NCBI GenBank assembly: GCA_049999765.1
Contig: JBNGIQ010003320.1
Location: forward strand, 1-23,089
Direction: 5' to 3'
DNA length: 23,089 nt
Source: Phaeoceros laevis
Lineage: Eukaryota > Anthocerotophyta > Anthocerotopsida > Notothyladales
Below, piece after piece: positions 9,501 to 20,882 of this stretch; the first letter of the stretch is position 1, and each line of letters starts with the position of its first letter. Both the position numbers and the translations under genes were made by a program. Under the pieces are notes generated by a model. The model had not been told where the DNA came from. It made no database searches and saw nothing but the letters and a program-made list of their open reading frames with translations.

Positions 9501-11231
9501 CTAAATCTGAAGATGCCCATCCTGTGTCAGGTAGTATCCATCTGGAACCCGTCTCTGGACTGAGATGGTCGGCTGCATCTGAATGTCATGTGGTGCTACA
9601 CTGGCTTTGTTAGAACCGGAATCAACGGTATCCCGCTCACCGGAAAGCTCCTCCAGGGACCTGCCCTTGGTCTCCGGTACGAAGAGCAGTGTGCAAACCA
9701 GGCCCGTGGCGTTGGTGACGGCGAGCAGCAGGAGAGCCTTCTTGATTCCTATCCCTGGGTGAAATCCTGCGTCTGGCTTGGTAGGGCTCTGACTTGCATA
9801 CAGGAATCCAAATGCCCCTACAATGGCTCCAGCCTTGCCCCAAGCTGCCGAAATGCCATGGCAGGTTGACCGCAGGCGAGCTGGGAACAGCTCCGCAGGA
9901 ATGATGAATGTGGTGGCGTTGGGTCCGAAGTTGTTGAAGAAGAAAGTGAGGGAGTAGAGGACGAGGAAGGCGACGTGGCTTCCCCCACAGTACTTGGTCG
10001 GGTCGTCTGGGCATTTTTCTCCACGCAATTGATAGTAGTCGAGTGTGATGACTAACATGAAGACCGTGGTCATGAAGAAGCCCAGCACTTGGATCGCCTT
10101 GCGCCCCAGCTTCTCAATTGTGACCACCGTGACCCAATAGCCCGGTACGGCGGAGGCCAAGGCAATCAAGGCTTGGGCTTTGCTGATTCGGAACACCTCC
10201 TCCAGGGCACTCATGGAGGAAGCAGGAGGCAGCCAGCCCATCCAAGAGAAGACGTCCTTTTGGAAGAGGTTCTGGCTGTAGAAGGCAACATCCAGCAGGA
10301 ACCAGGTGGAGCAGCAGCCGAAGAGTTCACGCCCGTGACGCTTGAGGAACTCCCTGGAAAAAAAGCTGTAGTTGTTCGATCGGGCCATCCTGCGCTTGTG
10401 CTCCTGCATCCTCCTCGCTTCCAGCTGATCAAAGTCGTTTTCATCCACTCTCGTATCCATAACTCTGGCCATATCCATTGCCGCTTGCCTGTAATTCCCC
10501 TCTACCAGAGCGGTATAGCGTGCTGTTTCCGGCATTTTCATCCTGTAGTAGAAGGTAAGGAGAGCCGGAATTGCACCAACGAAGAACACAATCCTCCACA
10601 CAAAGTCGGCTTGCGGTGGAGTGGAGCCCAGGGGATCAACGTTGAAGCTAGGCCGAGGGTATACATGCCTGAATGCTGTGGCCACCACTATGGCAACTGT
10701 TGCCGCTGCGATGATCCCAAAGCCCTGCATTGCGAACACAGCAGCGATGAAAGCACCCCTGGTGGCCTTGTTTGCGTACTCAGACATGATGGTCGCAGAG
10801 AGGGGGTAGTCTCCTCCTATGCCAAATCCAAGCCAAAACCTGAAGAAGCAGAGGGTGAAGATCACACTCTTGGCAGTATGCCCCCACGAAAGGGACGACC
10901 CTACGGAGGATACAATCATCAACATCAAGGTGATTCCATACACCTTCTTCCTCCCCAGCTTGTCCCCCATCCATCCAAAAATCAGCTGCCCAGCCAGAGT
11001 CCCGCACAGAGCGACACTATTCACGGCTGCAGACACGTTTGCCGGCAACGTTCCTGGTTTCTGCGTGCTAGGATCGTAGTAGTACAGCCTCCCGAGGAGC
11101 CGTGACACGGTAGAAATGCAGAAGAGATCGTAAGCATCCGTGAAGAAGCCCATCCCTGCAATCACAATGGTCGTGAAGTGATACCATTGAGTCCTGGCCG
11201 TGTCAAGAGCAATAAGCACATTGTGCGACAT
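9501..11231 (-). CDS. PHT1: PHT1-family high-affinity phosphate transporter
   Basis: Intronless coding region, 576 residues, slightly longer than the usual 520-540. It is a 12-helix major facilitator protein of the plasma membrane that co-transports phosphate with protons. The PHT1 signature [13 protein letters not shown] is at 139-151. Residues expected from structural work on the family are present: Asp32 and Asp35 in helix 1 (FFTDAYDLF), Gln169, Trp310, Asp314 and Tyr318 (WFLLDVAFY), Asn438 (NFGPN) and Lys466 (WGKAGA). The MFS motif GDKLGRKK is at 89-96, and a long basic cytosolic loop (about 235-305) separates the two halves. The C-terminal tail (about 525-576) is longer than usual and ends in a Tyr-rich DGYY segment. 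The ATG at 11231 gives the family N-terminus ([12 protein letters not shown]). A probable 5' leader intron and a P1BS site lie upstream. Confidence 0.95.
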   Translation of the reverse strand: MSHNVLIALDTARTQWYHFTTIVIAGMGFFTDAYDLFCISTVSRLLGRLYYYDPSTQKPGTLPANVSAAVNSVALCGTLAGQLIFGWMGDKLGRKKVYGITLMLMIVSSVGSSLSWGHTAKSVIFTLCFFRFWLGFGIGGDYPLSATIMSEYANKATRGAFIAAVFAMQGFGIIAAATVAIVVATAFRHVYPRPSFNVDPLGSTPPQADFVWRIVFFVGAIPALLTFYYRMKMPETARYTALVEGNYRQAAMDMARVMDTRVDENDFDQLEARRMQEHKRRMARSNNYSFFSREFLKRHGRELFGCCSTWFLLDVAFYSQNLFQKDVFSWMGWLPPASSMSALEEVFRISKAQALIALASAVPGYWVTVVTIEKLGRKAIQVLGFFMTTVFMLVITLDYYQLRGEKCPDDPTKYCGGSHVAFLVLYSLTFFFNNFGPNATTFIIPAELFPARLRSTCHGISAAWGKAGAIVGAFGFLYASQSPTKPDAGFHPGIGIKKALLLLAVTNATGLVCTLLFVPETKGRSLEELSGERDTVDSGSNKASVAPHDIQMQPTISVQRRVPDGYYLTQDGHLQI

Positions 11232-11277
11232 ATTGCTGGACGATGTGAAGTAATCCTTTCTTCAGCTTCACGAATTG

Positions 11278-11367
11278 CTGCCATCCAAATGGACATCCAC
11301 ACATGTCAGTTCTGATGAAGGAAAGCATGCATATCGCTGTACAAGCTGCAATTTTCCACCAACTTAC
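11278..11367 (-). other. Probable 5' leader intron of PHT1
   Basis: On the minus strand a strong donor, GTAAGTTGG, begins at 11367, and a GGATGGCAG acceptor ends at 11278, 47 bases before the ATG. The 90-nt length fits other introns here. Leader introns are known in several plant PHT1 genes. No transcript evidence is available. Confidence 0.45.
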
Positions 11368-11786
11368 GAGCAGAAGCTCCTGGATCTGCAGCTCCTCCAC
11401 CCCCTTCTGAATAGCAATTGCTCAGAAGATCCAGCACCGGAATGAGCCGGTACTACGAATTCGGTGAAACACGAGCCTACTCATAGCTCGCTGCGTTGAT
11501 CTCCCCTTTTCAAGAACCAGTACCATTCTCCTCGCAAGAAAAAAAGAAGCCAACAGGTCGACAAGCTTCCACCGTTCAAGCGTGGCTGGAAACTCCCGGT
11601 TGAAGGGAGCTATGCCCTCTTGTAGACGCTGCGTGCAAGTTGCTGCTGTCCAAAGGGCGCCCTCCCATGCCTCTCCCAAGCGCCGACACGCTGGACAGCT
11701 TCTGAAAATGGCAATGTCCAGTTCGCATACCTCCTCCAAGGGCGCCATCTCTCTCTCTGCCAACGAACGTGAAAAGCTCATGCACG

Positions 11787-11794
11787 GAATATCC
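11787..11794. promoter_or_regulatory. P1BS site (PHR1-binding, phosphate starvation)
   Basis: GAATATCC matches the palindromic consensus GNATATNC exactly, 556 bases upstream of the PHT1 ATG. PHR1-type MYB factors bind this element in phosphate-starvation genes. By chance one such site is expected about every 4 kb, so position next to a PHT1 gene is what gives it weight. Confidence 0.55.
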
Positions 11795-12075
11795 AGCGAA
11801 TGAGGCCAGGTTTAGCACACCAGATTGCGGCGCATTCCCCGCTCATCCAACTGTCAAATAAGCTTCTTCTTCACGACACTAATATAGTAGTCGATGATGC
11901 TGACCTTTCCAGAGGCTAGGGAATTAGGCACCTGTAACGGAATAAACGTGAGATCCAAGATAAGGGAATCATTTTTCTTGAAAATCGACGAATTTTTAAG
12001 TTGATCATAGTGCACATATGCCAACACAGGCTGTAGTTTACAGGAGGTCGGTCGACTTATCCAGGTTTAGAATTG

Positions 12076-14261
12076 CTATGCTCCTTGTGGAAGAGCATAC
12101 TCAGCCCGTAGATAATCCACAATTTCTGCACTTTCAAACATTTTTACTCCGGTGTTGGGATCCTCGATGTACGGAACCTGGGAGGAAACGAGGAGCCTGA
12201 CTCGTGAAAAAAATCCTGACGCAAACATTATGTTCCATGTACGTGGACAAGAAATGTGGGAGTGTAGGATGAGCAAGAATCATTAACGGGTCGCTAACCT
12301 GAAAAGTCCCAGTTCGTTCCAATAGCTCGCTACGCCTGAAACTTCCTCTAGCAGTGCTGGGAAATGCACAGGGTAGACCAGTTAGGGGTAGAGTGATTCG
12401 TGATGATCGAACCAGCGAGTCAGCAGGAAAGCAGCCACGGCACCGCCCAACAGTTCTTTCACCTACCTGTGTAATATGTGGGGCAACTCCAGTTCCACCA
12501 AAGCCTCTCTCACGATCTTACAGAATGGAGACGCCTGCATAAAAGGCCAGGAGTGACAAGCCGAAGAAAAAGTTCTCTAGCAGTTGACCATAGACAGGAA
12601 TCAAGACTTACCTCATAAGCCCACAGCTCTATAGGTTTCTCAGGGAGCCTTGCAGGTACATACTTTGAGCCCTGCAAGTAGATCATTTCCTGGAGTTCGT
12701 TAGCAGGAAAGACTTTAGGCTGGACAGCAGAGTATGTGATAGTCATCGGCAAGGTAAAACTGACCTTCCCAGCTCTGCCAATCATCGCGAATCCTGCAGT
12801 CAAAGTCTGGAAAACAAACGACTCAGAGTACAATCAAGATAGAGATAGCTGAAGGTATGAAACTTCTACATGAAGGATTTACCGTAAATAGGCCCAGTGA
12901 CAGTAGCAATGGCACGTTCCCATCACCTGAGAACAAGCAGAGCACTTGCATGAGTGCGACATCGACAACCAATAACAGCATTCATTTTTAATACAAACTG
13001 CGTGCACTTGTACTCACCATATTTTCCAACTAGATACTTGATGATATCATCGGATTCATACATTGACACTCCTGTATTGGGATCCACCTGCATGTATCCA
13101 TCACCACCCTCATGTCATGGATATAGGTCATAAGAGCAATATGTCAGAACCATGTTAAGTTGTATAGCAGGATGGGTGACCAGAACAATACCAAGTAAGG
13201 GAACTGTCTCTTTCCACCCAGCGCGATTGCTTTCGGCCGAAAATTAGGACCATCTTTGGGGCAGGGGTAGTAGAGCACATCTAAATCTAGAACAGCGACG
13301 ATCTCCCTCACCTACATCAGAACCAACGCCGTCTCAAAACTAGCAAAAGCATGGAGTTCGGTTGACAGAATTGAATTTCGAAGCTTGATGTTTCACGTTG
13401 TCCAAACTGACCTTCTTGCAAAACGGGCACCTGTAGACAATGGCAGCAAACATACAAAGGTTAGTAGTATGCTAGGCACTCACTCACATGGGCAGGACTA
13501 ATTCGTTGCAGAAAAATTCGGCCCATGTGTAACAGATGCAGTGTGTTAATAAAAACTTGCCACAAAGGTAACCACCACAAGCCTGGTACTCATGGCCAGA
13601 AAACAGACCCTTCAAATTCGTAGAGTTCAATTGGCTTCTCTGGTCGCGGGCCTAGGTTCGACGACTCAACCAGCGTGTACCCTGTGTAGCAAGTGCAGGA
13701 AAAGATTAGAGAATTGCAACGAAGAGTATTATCTACTCTGTGGCCTAGTCACTACAGCATTCAGTGGAACGATTGGGGAGATACCTCCCAGATCACCGAA
13801 TGAGTAGGTGCCAGCTGAAACCTCAGCCTTTGAAACCACCTTCGTTTGATACCTGCGAAGAGAACGCGAATTATTCAGCAAGGGGATCTGCTGCAAATGC
13901 ACGGACCCGCGTAGTCTAGGAGAACAGCATACCCGCTCACGAATGCTCCGGTTCCCAGGCGGAATGGGAAATTCAGTGCCCCGCCGGCGATATCCAATAC
14001 CTTGTCTGACCTGACATAGAACTTCTTAGGCTCTGGGATTTTGTAGGTCGAGGTGGAAGGCACGGACGAGGAAGGCGCGTCACCACCTGCAGGTGAAACC
14101 TCGGTCTCTTGCGCGGTCTCTGCTCTGGCTCCAGCATTGTTCCTCGTGGCTTTTCTTCCACAGCCACTGTGAACAGCTTGTTTAGCAGCCGGGATGCCAC
14201 CGGAGCCTAGGCTCCCGAGAGAGGCTGCATTGCAGGTCATCCTGGAGGTCATTGATGCCAT
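12076..14261 (-). CDS. Plastid protein with two thioredoxin/GST-N domains
   Basis: Twelve exons: 14261-13933, 13852-13785, 13681-13609, 13430-13412, 13311-13192, 13087-13018, 12926-12883, 12806-12765, 12671-12612, 12534-12467, 12356-12299 and 12177-12076, giving 350 residues. The layout matches the Arabidopsis At5g03880-type plastid thioredoxin-family protein. Residues 1 to about 60 look like a transit peptide. Domain 1 starts at PIELYEFEG, carries the redox motif CPFC (158-161) and ends VDPNTGVSMYESDDIIKYLVGKYG. Domain 2 starts at PIELWAYE, has SPFC (277-280, only the second Cys kept) and ends EDPNTGVKMFESAEIVDYLRAEY. A linker with ITAGFAMIGR-like sequence (TLTAGFAMIGRAGK) joins them. The substrate is unknown in the family, and a glutaredoxin- or GST-like role is inferred. 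Exon 4 is only 19 nt. The GTG 45 nt upstream is ignored because the ATG at 14261 has a good context. Confidence 0.88.
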
Positions 14262-14735
14262 TCTTTTGCAACGCCGGAAGCCGGTCTTACCAGACGTAGC
14301 TGCCACTCACAGCACGCGCACCAGCTGCTACTAGTACTTACTACGTGCCTCGGCGAGAGGGCCTGATGCACGCTCGCGACACAAAAGACTGTAAACTTGG
14401 GGACAAATTTGCTCCAATTGAATGCAGTCACCAAAAAGTGTGGAAAAGTTTTGTGAATATGAACGATGACTACGACACTGCTGGAAATCAAAATTGCCCT
14501 TTCTATGAGAAACTACTGGTTCGATCAGACATGACATATTCGTCGAGATTTGTCGATGGCTTCTGAAATATAAACGCATTACCAGTTCAGTGACACGGTC
14601 TAGGTGAACGGAACTTAAAATGTGATAACCTCAACGAAATATTCAATACGCTTACCGGCGAAACTTTGCGAAAGTTGCTTCGTTAAGGACAACCCCCTGT
14701 TTGCCCCGTCTAAGTATCCTCAGTTTCTGTGACCT
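14262..14735. other. Intergenic: thioredoxin-fold gene promoter and LAP 3' flank
   Basis: About 470 bases between two same-strand genes. On the minus strand a GTAAGA donor-like site lies in the leader about 30 bases before the ATG at 14261, but no matching acceptor is evident, so I do not call an intron. Open frames here do not resemble known proteins. Confidence 0.5.
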
Positions 14736-17700
14736 CTAGCTTGGAGGTGGTGAAGAATGCTTGACAACCCATTCGACAAGAGTCGAGACGGCAAAACCTG
14801 TACCACCACCCTTTTTGTCGTTCCAGACTGGTCCAGCAATGTCCAGATGAGCCCAAGGAGTATCCTTGTCCACGAACTGCAGACGAGAAACATAGAATTA
14901 GCTTTTCGCAAAATCCAATGGTTCTGTTACTTGAACTCAGACAGCCAAGATTCTCGTATTCTCGTCAGATCTGCTGACTAGATCAGAAACTCTAGTCCGA
15001 ACACTTATGGCAAACACTTATTTACAGCCACTAATGGGGAAGGCTAGACGCCTGACTACCTCCCCCTGTGGCAGGGCGACCTTACTCATACTGGTAGCTA
15101 TTAGACGGAAAAAGAGGAGACTCCAGGGTTCAGATATACAGCATCCAGTTTGATTTAGACAGCCCCTCAGCCGGTAGTTCCAAAATACGATCATCATCAG
15201 CCTTCATCCTTGCAGATACTTAATTCAAAGCCAACAACCTATATAGGACCCCTTTGCAGAAGCTGGAGATGACACATGGGCAAATCTGAAGCCCTTCGAC
15301 TCAAGGTACAGTACCTGGCTCAAGAACAGGGCGGCAGTTATTGATCCACCATAACGACCACCAGTGTTCACCATGTCGGCAATTCCAGATTTCATGCCCT
15401 CCCAGTAGCTTTCTTCCATTGGTAGTCTCCAAAACTTCTCTCCAGCAATTTTGGATGCTGTATCCAGCTCCTGTGCTAGTTCATCGTGCTTTGTGAACAG
15501 TCCTGCAAAAGCTCACCAAACATCTCTTAGAGGTGACTTAGTTCTACCCGGCACCAGCAGCCGATAACAGCCTTGAAAGTAGCAGAGGTCAAAACGTGTG
15601 CAGTACAGCAGGTAACACATACCTCCAATGCTGCTACCAAGAGCCACAATGATAGCTCCCGTCAGGGTTGCCAGATCAACAATCTATGGATAAGAACCAT
15701 ACGAGTTGAAGTAAACAAGATGGAGAGGGCAACATATGAACGGTAAAAACAGCTCAAGCCACCATGCAAAGCAGGAACAAATGGTCGAACTGTTGGTGAA
15801 AATGCAGACCTTGTCAACTCCCAGATTGCCAGCATAGACAAGTGCATCTGCCAGAGTAAGCCTGCCTTCGGCATCAGTGTTGTTCACCTGCAAATAGACA
15901 TAGTCCACTCTTAATGCTCCTCCCAGATAACTCTGCAAGCAGAACAGATTTCAAGATTTGCTACCTCAACTTTACCTCAATTGTTTTTCCGTTTGATGCA
16001 GTCAGGATGTCACCCGGTCTCATGCCATCACCACTGATCATGTTCTCACACGCAGCAACTATGAAGTTCACCTGTCATGAAATTTGCAACAGCATATGAG
16101 ACTTTGCCTTGTCCACAAGGCATGTTCCATAGAAGGTCCAAACTGATGTTCACGATCTGGGGGGGAACAAAAGAGTGTGGAATGGTCTTCACACCTCCAC
16201 ACCGGGAGGTTGGATGCTGGCAATCGCTTTGGCAGCACCAAAAGCAGCCGCAGCGCCTCCCATATCAAATTTCATCAGCTCAATCAATGAGCCCGCTCCT
16301 GTCTTCAAGTTGTAGCCACCACTGAGAAAGAAGTGGGCACACTACAATGGGTCAAATGCCCGCAGAGGATACACGGTGCAGGAAAGACGAAAGCTCGTAG
16401 TGCCGTTGTCCAACTTGCGCATAACTACAAGTGGACTGGGATGGTTTTGATTGTCAAACGGCCACTAACCTGTCAAAAGTCAATCCTTTACCAATAATCG
16501 CGAGCTTGGTATGGACAGTCCCTTGTGGCTTGTACTGTACGTGGATAAAAGCCGGAGGATTCGAAGAGGCAGCAGCCACTCCCAAGTAAGCACCCATGTT
16601 CAGCTTCGCACACTCCGCTTGATCTAGTACCTTCACTGTCAAAACGTCACTGTGTGCTGCACCAATTTTCTTGGCCTCCTCAGCCAGTACTCCTGCGGAT
16701 ACAAAGTGACCCACTCCCATTCAGACACGTGCACGCTACTACAAACAGACTAATGACGTCCATATTGAAGGAATCTGTGATTAACTATGAGCACTGGAAA
16801 AGCCATCTGCCTACCGGGAGTGAGGACATTGGCAGGCGCATTGACCAGCTGCTTTGCCAGTACCACCCCATTTGCAGAGCTGGTCACATGGAGCAAGGTC
16901 TTCTCAAAGGCTTTTTCATCACCTCCTCCAAGAATGTCTAGCGTGATAGGTGGTGGATCCTTAGACTCGCTCTTGAACCTGGTGTCTTTGTATTGCTCCA
17001 AAAGCAAACCTGCTCAAAACGGGCCCAGGTTTTTCTCTCAGACCTGAAATTCCTCAATTGCGACAGACAGGCAGAGAATGACGGTAGCGACTGCATCCAG
17101 TAGAACAGACCTGACACGATACCACCCGCTGCAGCAATCTGAACATCCTCCGACAACTCCTTCCCGGAGAGAACAAAGGCACCCACTGAGGCCTTGGTCT
17201 TCGTGGCAGAGGCAATGGCTTCCCCGAATCCCTTCCAGGTACTAGTCTTCACGTCATCCAGCTTCCCCAATCCAACGACACCTACTTTCTTGAAACCGTA
17301 GCCCGAGAGCCTGAGAAATGCCGACGATCCTGCCTTCCCAGTGAACTCCTCTTCCTTCACAAGGTCAGCTACAATTCCACCAAGGAATCCATCCACCCGC
17401 TTCAAACCAGGGTGCTTGAAGCTCCCATCCTCCTCGGTCTCAACCTCTCCTTCAAAAACTCCGATCGCCAAAATGTCCCCCTTCCACTCGGTGACATCAA
17501 TCGGCTTGATGCCTACGACCACCTGCAAACCACCGGGGTCGGCATCAAGCTCCAGATTGTTTCAGTCACAATCCCTCACGTCCAATACACAGAGCAAGAC
17601 TCGGTCACCTCGGGGAAGCTCCGGGTGGCTGCCTTGGTGAGCCCGAGCGACGGCGGTGCCTCCACCACAGGGTCGGCAGCGGAGGCGAGCTCCAGCTCCT

Positions 17701-17962
17701 TCTCCGCCACAGGAGGAGGTCCATCAGCGGCATCCAGTTTGGTCCTAACTTTCAACATCTTGCCGACACCGCCTTTACTGGTGCAGGAAAACCTCCTCCT
17801 GACCAGCTGGTGCGACCCGAGTAGAAACTCGGTAGCGGAAGAGGAGGAAGTGGAGCAACAGGCCGACGGAGGTTGAAGGGACGCCGAGAGCCTACCCGAG
17901 AACGGAATGCCGGCCAGAGCTCTCCGCGAGAGAGAAGACAGTGCCACGGCTCGGGCTGCCAT
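14736..17962 (-). CDS. LAP: Leucyl aminopeptidase (M17), plastid-type
   Basis: Ten exons: 17962-17609, 17522-17111, 17009-16815, 16692-16470, 16321-16195, 16071-15976, 15887-15810, 15683-15623, 15502-15315 and 14876-14736, giving 624 residues. M17 peptidases are hexameric two-metal enzymes that remove N-terminal residues, and plant forms also act in stress signalling and as chaperones. Residues 1 to about 70 are Ser/Arg/Ala-rich, a likely chloroplast transit peptide. The N-terminal domain begins at [11 protein letters not shown]. Catalytic residues are in place: Lys389 and Asp394 (GKGLTFDSGG), Lys401 (YNLKTG), Asp414 (KFDMGG), and Asp474, Glu476 and Arg478 in NTDAEGRL. The C-terminal blocks [42 protein letters not shown] and [10 protein letters not shown] are complete. 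All junctions keep frame. Most introns are 86-148 nt, but the last is 438 nt. The enzyme looks fully functional. Confidence 0.95.
14877..15314 (-). other. Oversized last intron of LAP
   Basis: At 438 nt this intron is about four times the median of the window (donor GTACTG at 15314, acceptor TCTGCAG ending at 14877). On the minus strand it contains an ATGATGA word and several CTGA words that loosely recall C/D-box snoRNA motifs. No convincing terminal stem or rRNA guide was found, so I make no RNA gene call. Confidence 0.75.
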
Positions 17963-18567
17963 TGCTGCTCCCGTTGATTCCTTCCGTGGTTACCCGTTGC
18001 CTGTGTGCACAGGTCTAGCAAATCGGCATGCAGCGACAAGTCACTTCCGTGATTCCGTACTGGATATTGCCAAAACGAGTCATGCCGTCATATTCTTTTA
18101 GACTCGTGCCAAATTGCCAATGGGCCTTGCAGCGTCCCAGGATGCCTCCATCCGCTACAACAAGGTGCACACGGAACCACTGGACGATGTCAGCACTCCT
18201 GCGAACATCAGCTGCTCAGATTTTCGAAGAGATCGTCCGAATCCCGGCGAACGATAGATCAGCCTGCAACACCACCGAACCCCTTCGAGGCTTCTAAATC
18301 CTATGGTAATGCCCAACCTCTAAACCTCGTGCGCTGTTCCTTGGACAGCCACTGCCGGGGCCTAGCTTGGCAAATCCCCAAGGTGGACCACCAAGTTGTT
18401 TAGAGAGAGAGTGACCTCCTTTGAAGTCAATGTATGGTGGTACTGCAACAGCCCCATGGAGTTGCATGATGCCTGAATCTCAGGCCCTTCATAATTCGGG
18501 TGCATTCCCGTGAGCAATTAATGCCTAATTGAGAAACAAAATTGAATGTCACGACCAACACAAAATT
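17963..18567. other. Intergenic: LAP promoter and eIF3e 3' flank
   Basis: About 600 bases between same-strand genes. I see no clear TATA box close to the LAP start and no coding frame with family resemblance. The part near 18300-18567 should be the eIF3e 3' untranslated region. Confidence 0.5.
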
Positions 18568-20463
18568 CTACCGAACAACAGCACCCTGAACAGGGGTAGC
18601 AGCGGCTATCACATTGTTTGATAGCACCAGGCTCCGCATGGATAATTGCTTAGTCTTCTCTATTATCTGCTCATACCTGCAAAAACAAACAAATTGATGC
18701 AAACACATCAGGCTCACAAAGAAAGGACAGATAAGGAACTCCCCTACCAAAAACTTCCAAAGACAACCGGATAAGACGACACTTACACGTTGGGATGCTG
18801 TGTCCCCATAACAACTGTACCCATCCGGGAATCGATCTTGGCATCAAGCCTTGCACCCCGAATTAGGTTGACAATCCAGCGCTCAGCATCGTCATAGTTC
18901 ATGTTCAGCTTCTGTGACAACATCCTGAGCCACCAACGTTTATCAAGCATAAGCTTAAATCTTCACCCACACACTGCCGAGCGACGCAAAAAAAACGACT
19001 TCGCTTCAGGTCAAGACACAGTACTTACCCAATGTCAATGCACTGGTGAATGCGGCAATACGTCTCAAAAATGAATAATCTGGCATTCTCCATAAACTCG
19101 TCCCTCAGTGGGACAGACACAAAGCCATTCTCCTGAACTTGCTTGCCGAGGAAGAAGTCATTCACTATGAGCTGCATCTCCCAACAAAATCAAGTTAGAA
19201 CAAGTTTGACACAAAACACCGAAGACGTCAGACACTGGGGCTTCAAGATTCTCACCTCCTCGCACTCACGTAACTTCTTCTGGGCACCCTCAAAGTCATA
19301 GTTGACGTACAAACATTCCAAAAACTCAGTGATTGGGTCTTTATAGGTGTAATGCTCCTGCTGAATAATTTTGATCAGCTCCTTCAACATATTCCGTCTC
19401 CTTTTGTTCACAATACATGCTGCCGCAAGATACCTCAGCAGGTGATGTGCGTTGGTCTGGATAGCGTTCAAATACCTGCAAGAAAATATGCAATTTTGAG
19501 GGACACGGACTTCCAGATACAAAGGTGACAGCGACTAATCCAAAGCGACGAAGTGAGAAGTCATACCTCTCCTGGAAAAACAGGTCAATAATGGCATTCC
19601 TTCCATTTTCATGATTGAAGAATATAAACAAACTCCAATGCATCAACCACGTTCGTTGCTGCAGCTGATTCAAAGGAGAGGAGAAATTCTGCGCCAGTGA
19701 ATCACTTCTAGCTTTAGAACCCCCTGTACATACCCGTTAGGAAACCAGTTACTGCATCAAAATTCACACCATAAAAGCCTGCACCTTGGAATCCACTATC
19801 TCCTTCAACCTGTTCAGCTCGTCCACAGCCACATCCCAGTTTTGCATCAAAATCTCAGCTGCAAGCTTTCCCCACAGAGCCACAATGCTGCGCTCGTTGT
19901 TATTGCACAGCGTTCGATACTGATACAAGTAATCTGATGCGCCCGAGTAGTTGCCGCACTCAAACTGGAATTTGGCGAAGTGGTATAAGGCTTCTATTTG
20001 CTCAGATCCAATTTGGTACCGGTCATGAAGCATTTGCAGGTTATACTGCTTGTCAGACCGCAGCTCCGACACATAAGTAGGGTTTTGCAGGAAGCTGATA
20101 AGAGGAGCGGCCGCGTCCTCCAGAGACTTCAACCTTCCGACGACTTCCACACGCCTCTCCACCATATCTGCATAGTGACAATGAGCAAACGCCTTACTAC
20201 AGCAACTCCGCCGAAGAAGTGCCAGCCCAAAACCCCGACCGGAAAAGAAGCAAACCTTGAGGAACCTCCTCCGTGTGGTAGAGATTCTTGTGAATGTCCA
20301 TAGCGTAATCTACCATGTTCGTCTTGGACAGAAGCTCAATCTTCGCCTTCAAAATTTGATCCTCCGCGTACAGTTGCTTGTCTTGCAAGAACTCCAGCAA
20401 TGGGAACACGAGATGCCTGTCCAGGTACGGTGCCACCTTCGCGGTGAGATCGAAGTGCGCCAT
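18568..20463 (-). CDS. EIF3E: Translation initiation factor eIF3 subunit e (INT6)
   Basis: Seven exons: 20463-20256, 20167-19785, 19688-19567, 19475-19256, 19171-19029, 18924-18787 and 18676-18568, giving 440 residues, the usual length. Subunit e belongs to the PCI-domain core of eIF3, which brings mRNA to the 40S ribosome in the cytosol. The N-terminus has [19 protein letters not shown] and [15 protein letters not shown] helical-repeat middle follows ([68 protein letters not shown]), then [33 protein letters not shown]. The PCI winged helix is about 330-410 ([48 protein letters not shown]). A short C-terminal tail ends in TPVQGAVVR. Exon 2 must end at AAG before GTGCAG, because the later CAG/GCTT junction would be non-canonical and breaks family alignment. 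The start ATGGC at 20463 follows a TATA box at about 130 bases. Confidence 0.95.
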
Positions 20464-20534
20464 GCTTGCTACGTGCAACCTTCGATCCGCAAAGCAATGA
20501 GCCGGAGCTAAGGCGCAGACTGCCGGCAACCCAG

Positions 20535-20601
20535 CCCTAAAAGCCCGTCTGCTCGCTCTTCACTCTTCACTCTCGGGGCGAAAAACCTTTCTGTATATAT
20601 G
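20535..20601 (-). promoter_or_regulatory. eIF3e core promoter: TATA box and telo-box-like motif
   Basis: On the minus strand CATATATAC (20601-20593) is a good TATA box 130 bases upstream of the eIF3e ATG. Downstream of it, TTTTAGGG (20542-20535, the reverse of CCCTAAAA) lies near the expected transcription start or in the leader. Telo-box motifs near the start are a known feature of plant translation-machinery genes. Confidence 0.5.
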
Positions 20602-20848
20602 TTTATCGAAATTATCGTCCTTCAAGTTGATGAACTGATGACCACCGAGATATTACATCGACTTGGAGAAGGCACCTTGTATACTAGTGTACAGCGCCCA
20701 GATTTGTTTTCATGACTTTTTATTTCGATCGTGTTGTGATTCGTGAAGACTCTGAAGAGAGGCAACGTGGGGGAAGGCAGACAAGGTAGGAAATTTGACC
20801 AAATGAGAGTCAAGAAAGAATGAGGGGGCATAACCCCAATAAGTTATA

Positions 20849-20873
20849 CAAGGAGGTGGCTAGCTAACTAACT
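20849..20873 (+). repeat. Direct repeat copy 1 (25 bp)
   Basis: Twenty-five bases beginning CAAGGAGGTGGC and ending CTAACTAACT, identical to 21011-21035. The two copies are offset by 162 bases. Confidence 0.95.
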
Positions 20874-20882
20874 TGCTTGCTT

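Larger units (their letters stand above)
11232..12075. promoter_or_regulatory. PHT1 promoter/leader and 3' flank of the thioredoxin-fold gene
   Basis: This region separates the PHT1 start codon from the stop of the upstream gene on the same strand. It holds a candidate leader intron (11278-11367) and one perfect P1BS motif (11787-11794). A near match to P1BS (GCATATCG) occurs near 11330. The minus-strand frame at 11422-11781 has no family resemblance and is probably chance. Confidence 0.5.

Noticed and set aside
10089-11105. Long plus-strand open frame (338 codons) opposite PHT1
   Set aside because: It is antisense to a clear PHT1 protein, has no family resemblance, and reflects the codon composition of the real gene.
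11422-11781. Minus-strand 119-codon frame upstream of PHT1
   Set aside because: No domain or family similarity. It covers the expected PHT1 promoter, and its composition looks random.
19777-19781. eIF3e exon 2 extending to CAG with a GC donor
   Set aside because: An ordinary GT donor six bases earlier (after AAG) joins in frame to [11 protein letters not shown] and matches the family better.
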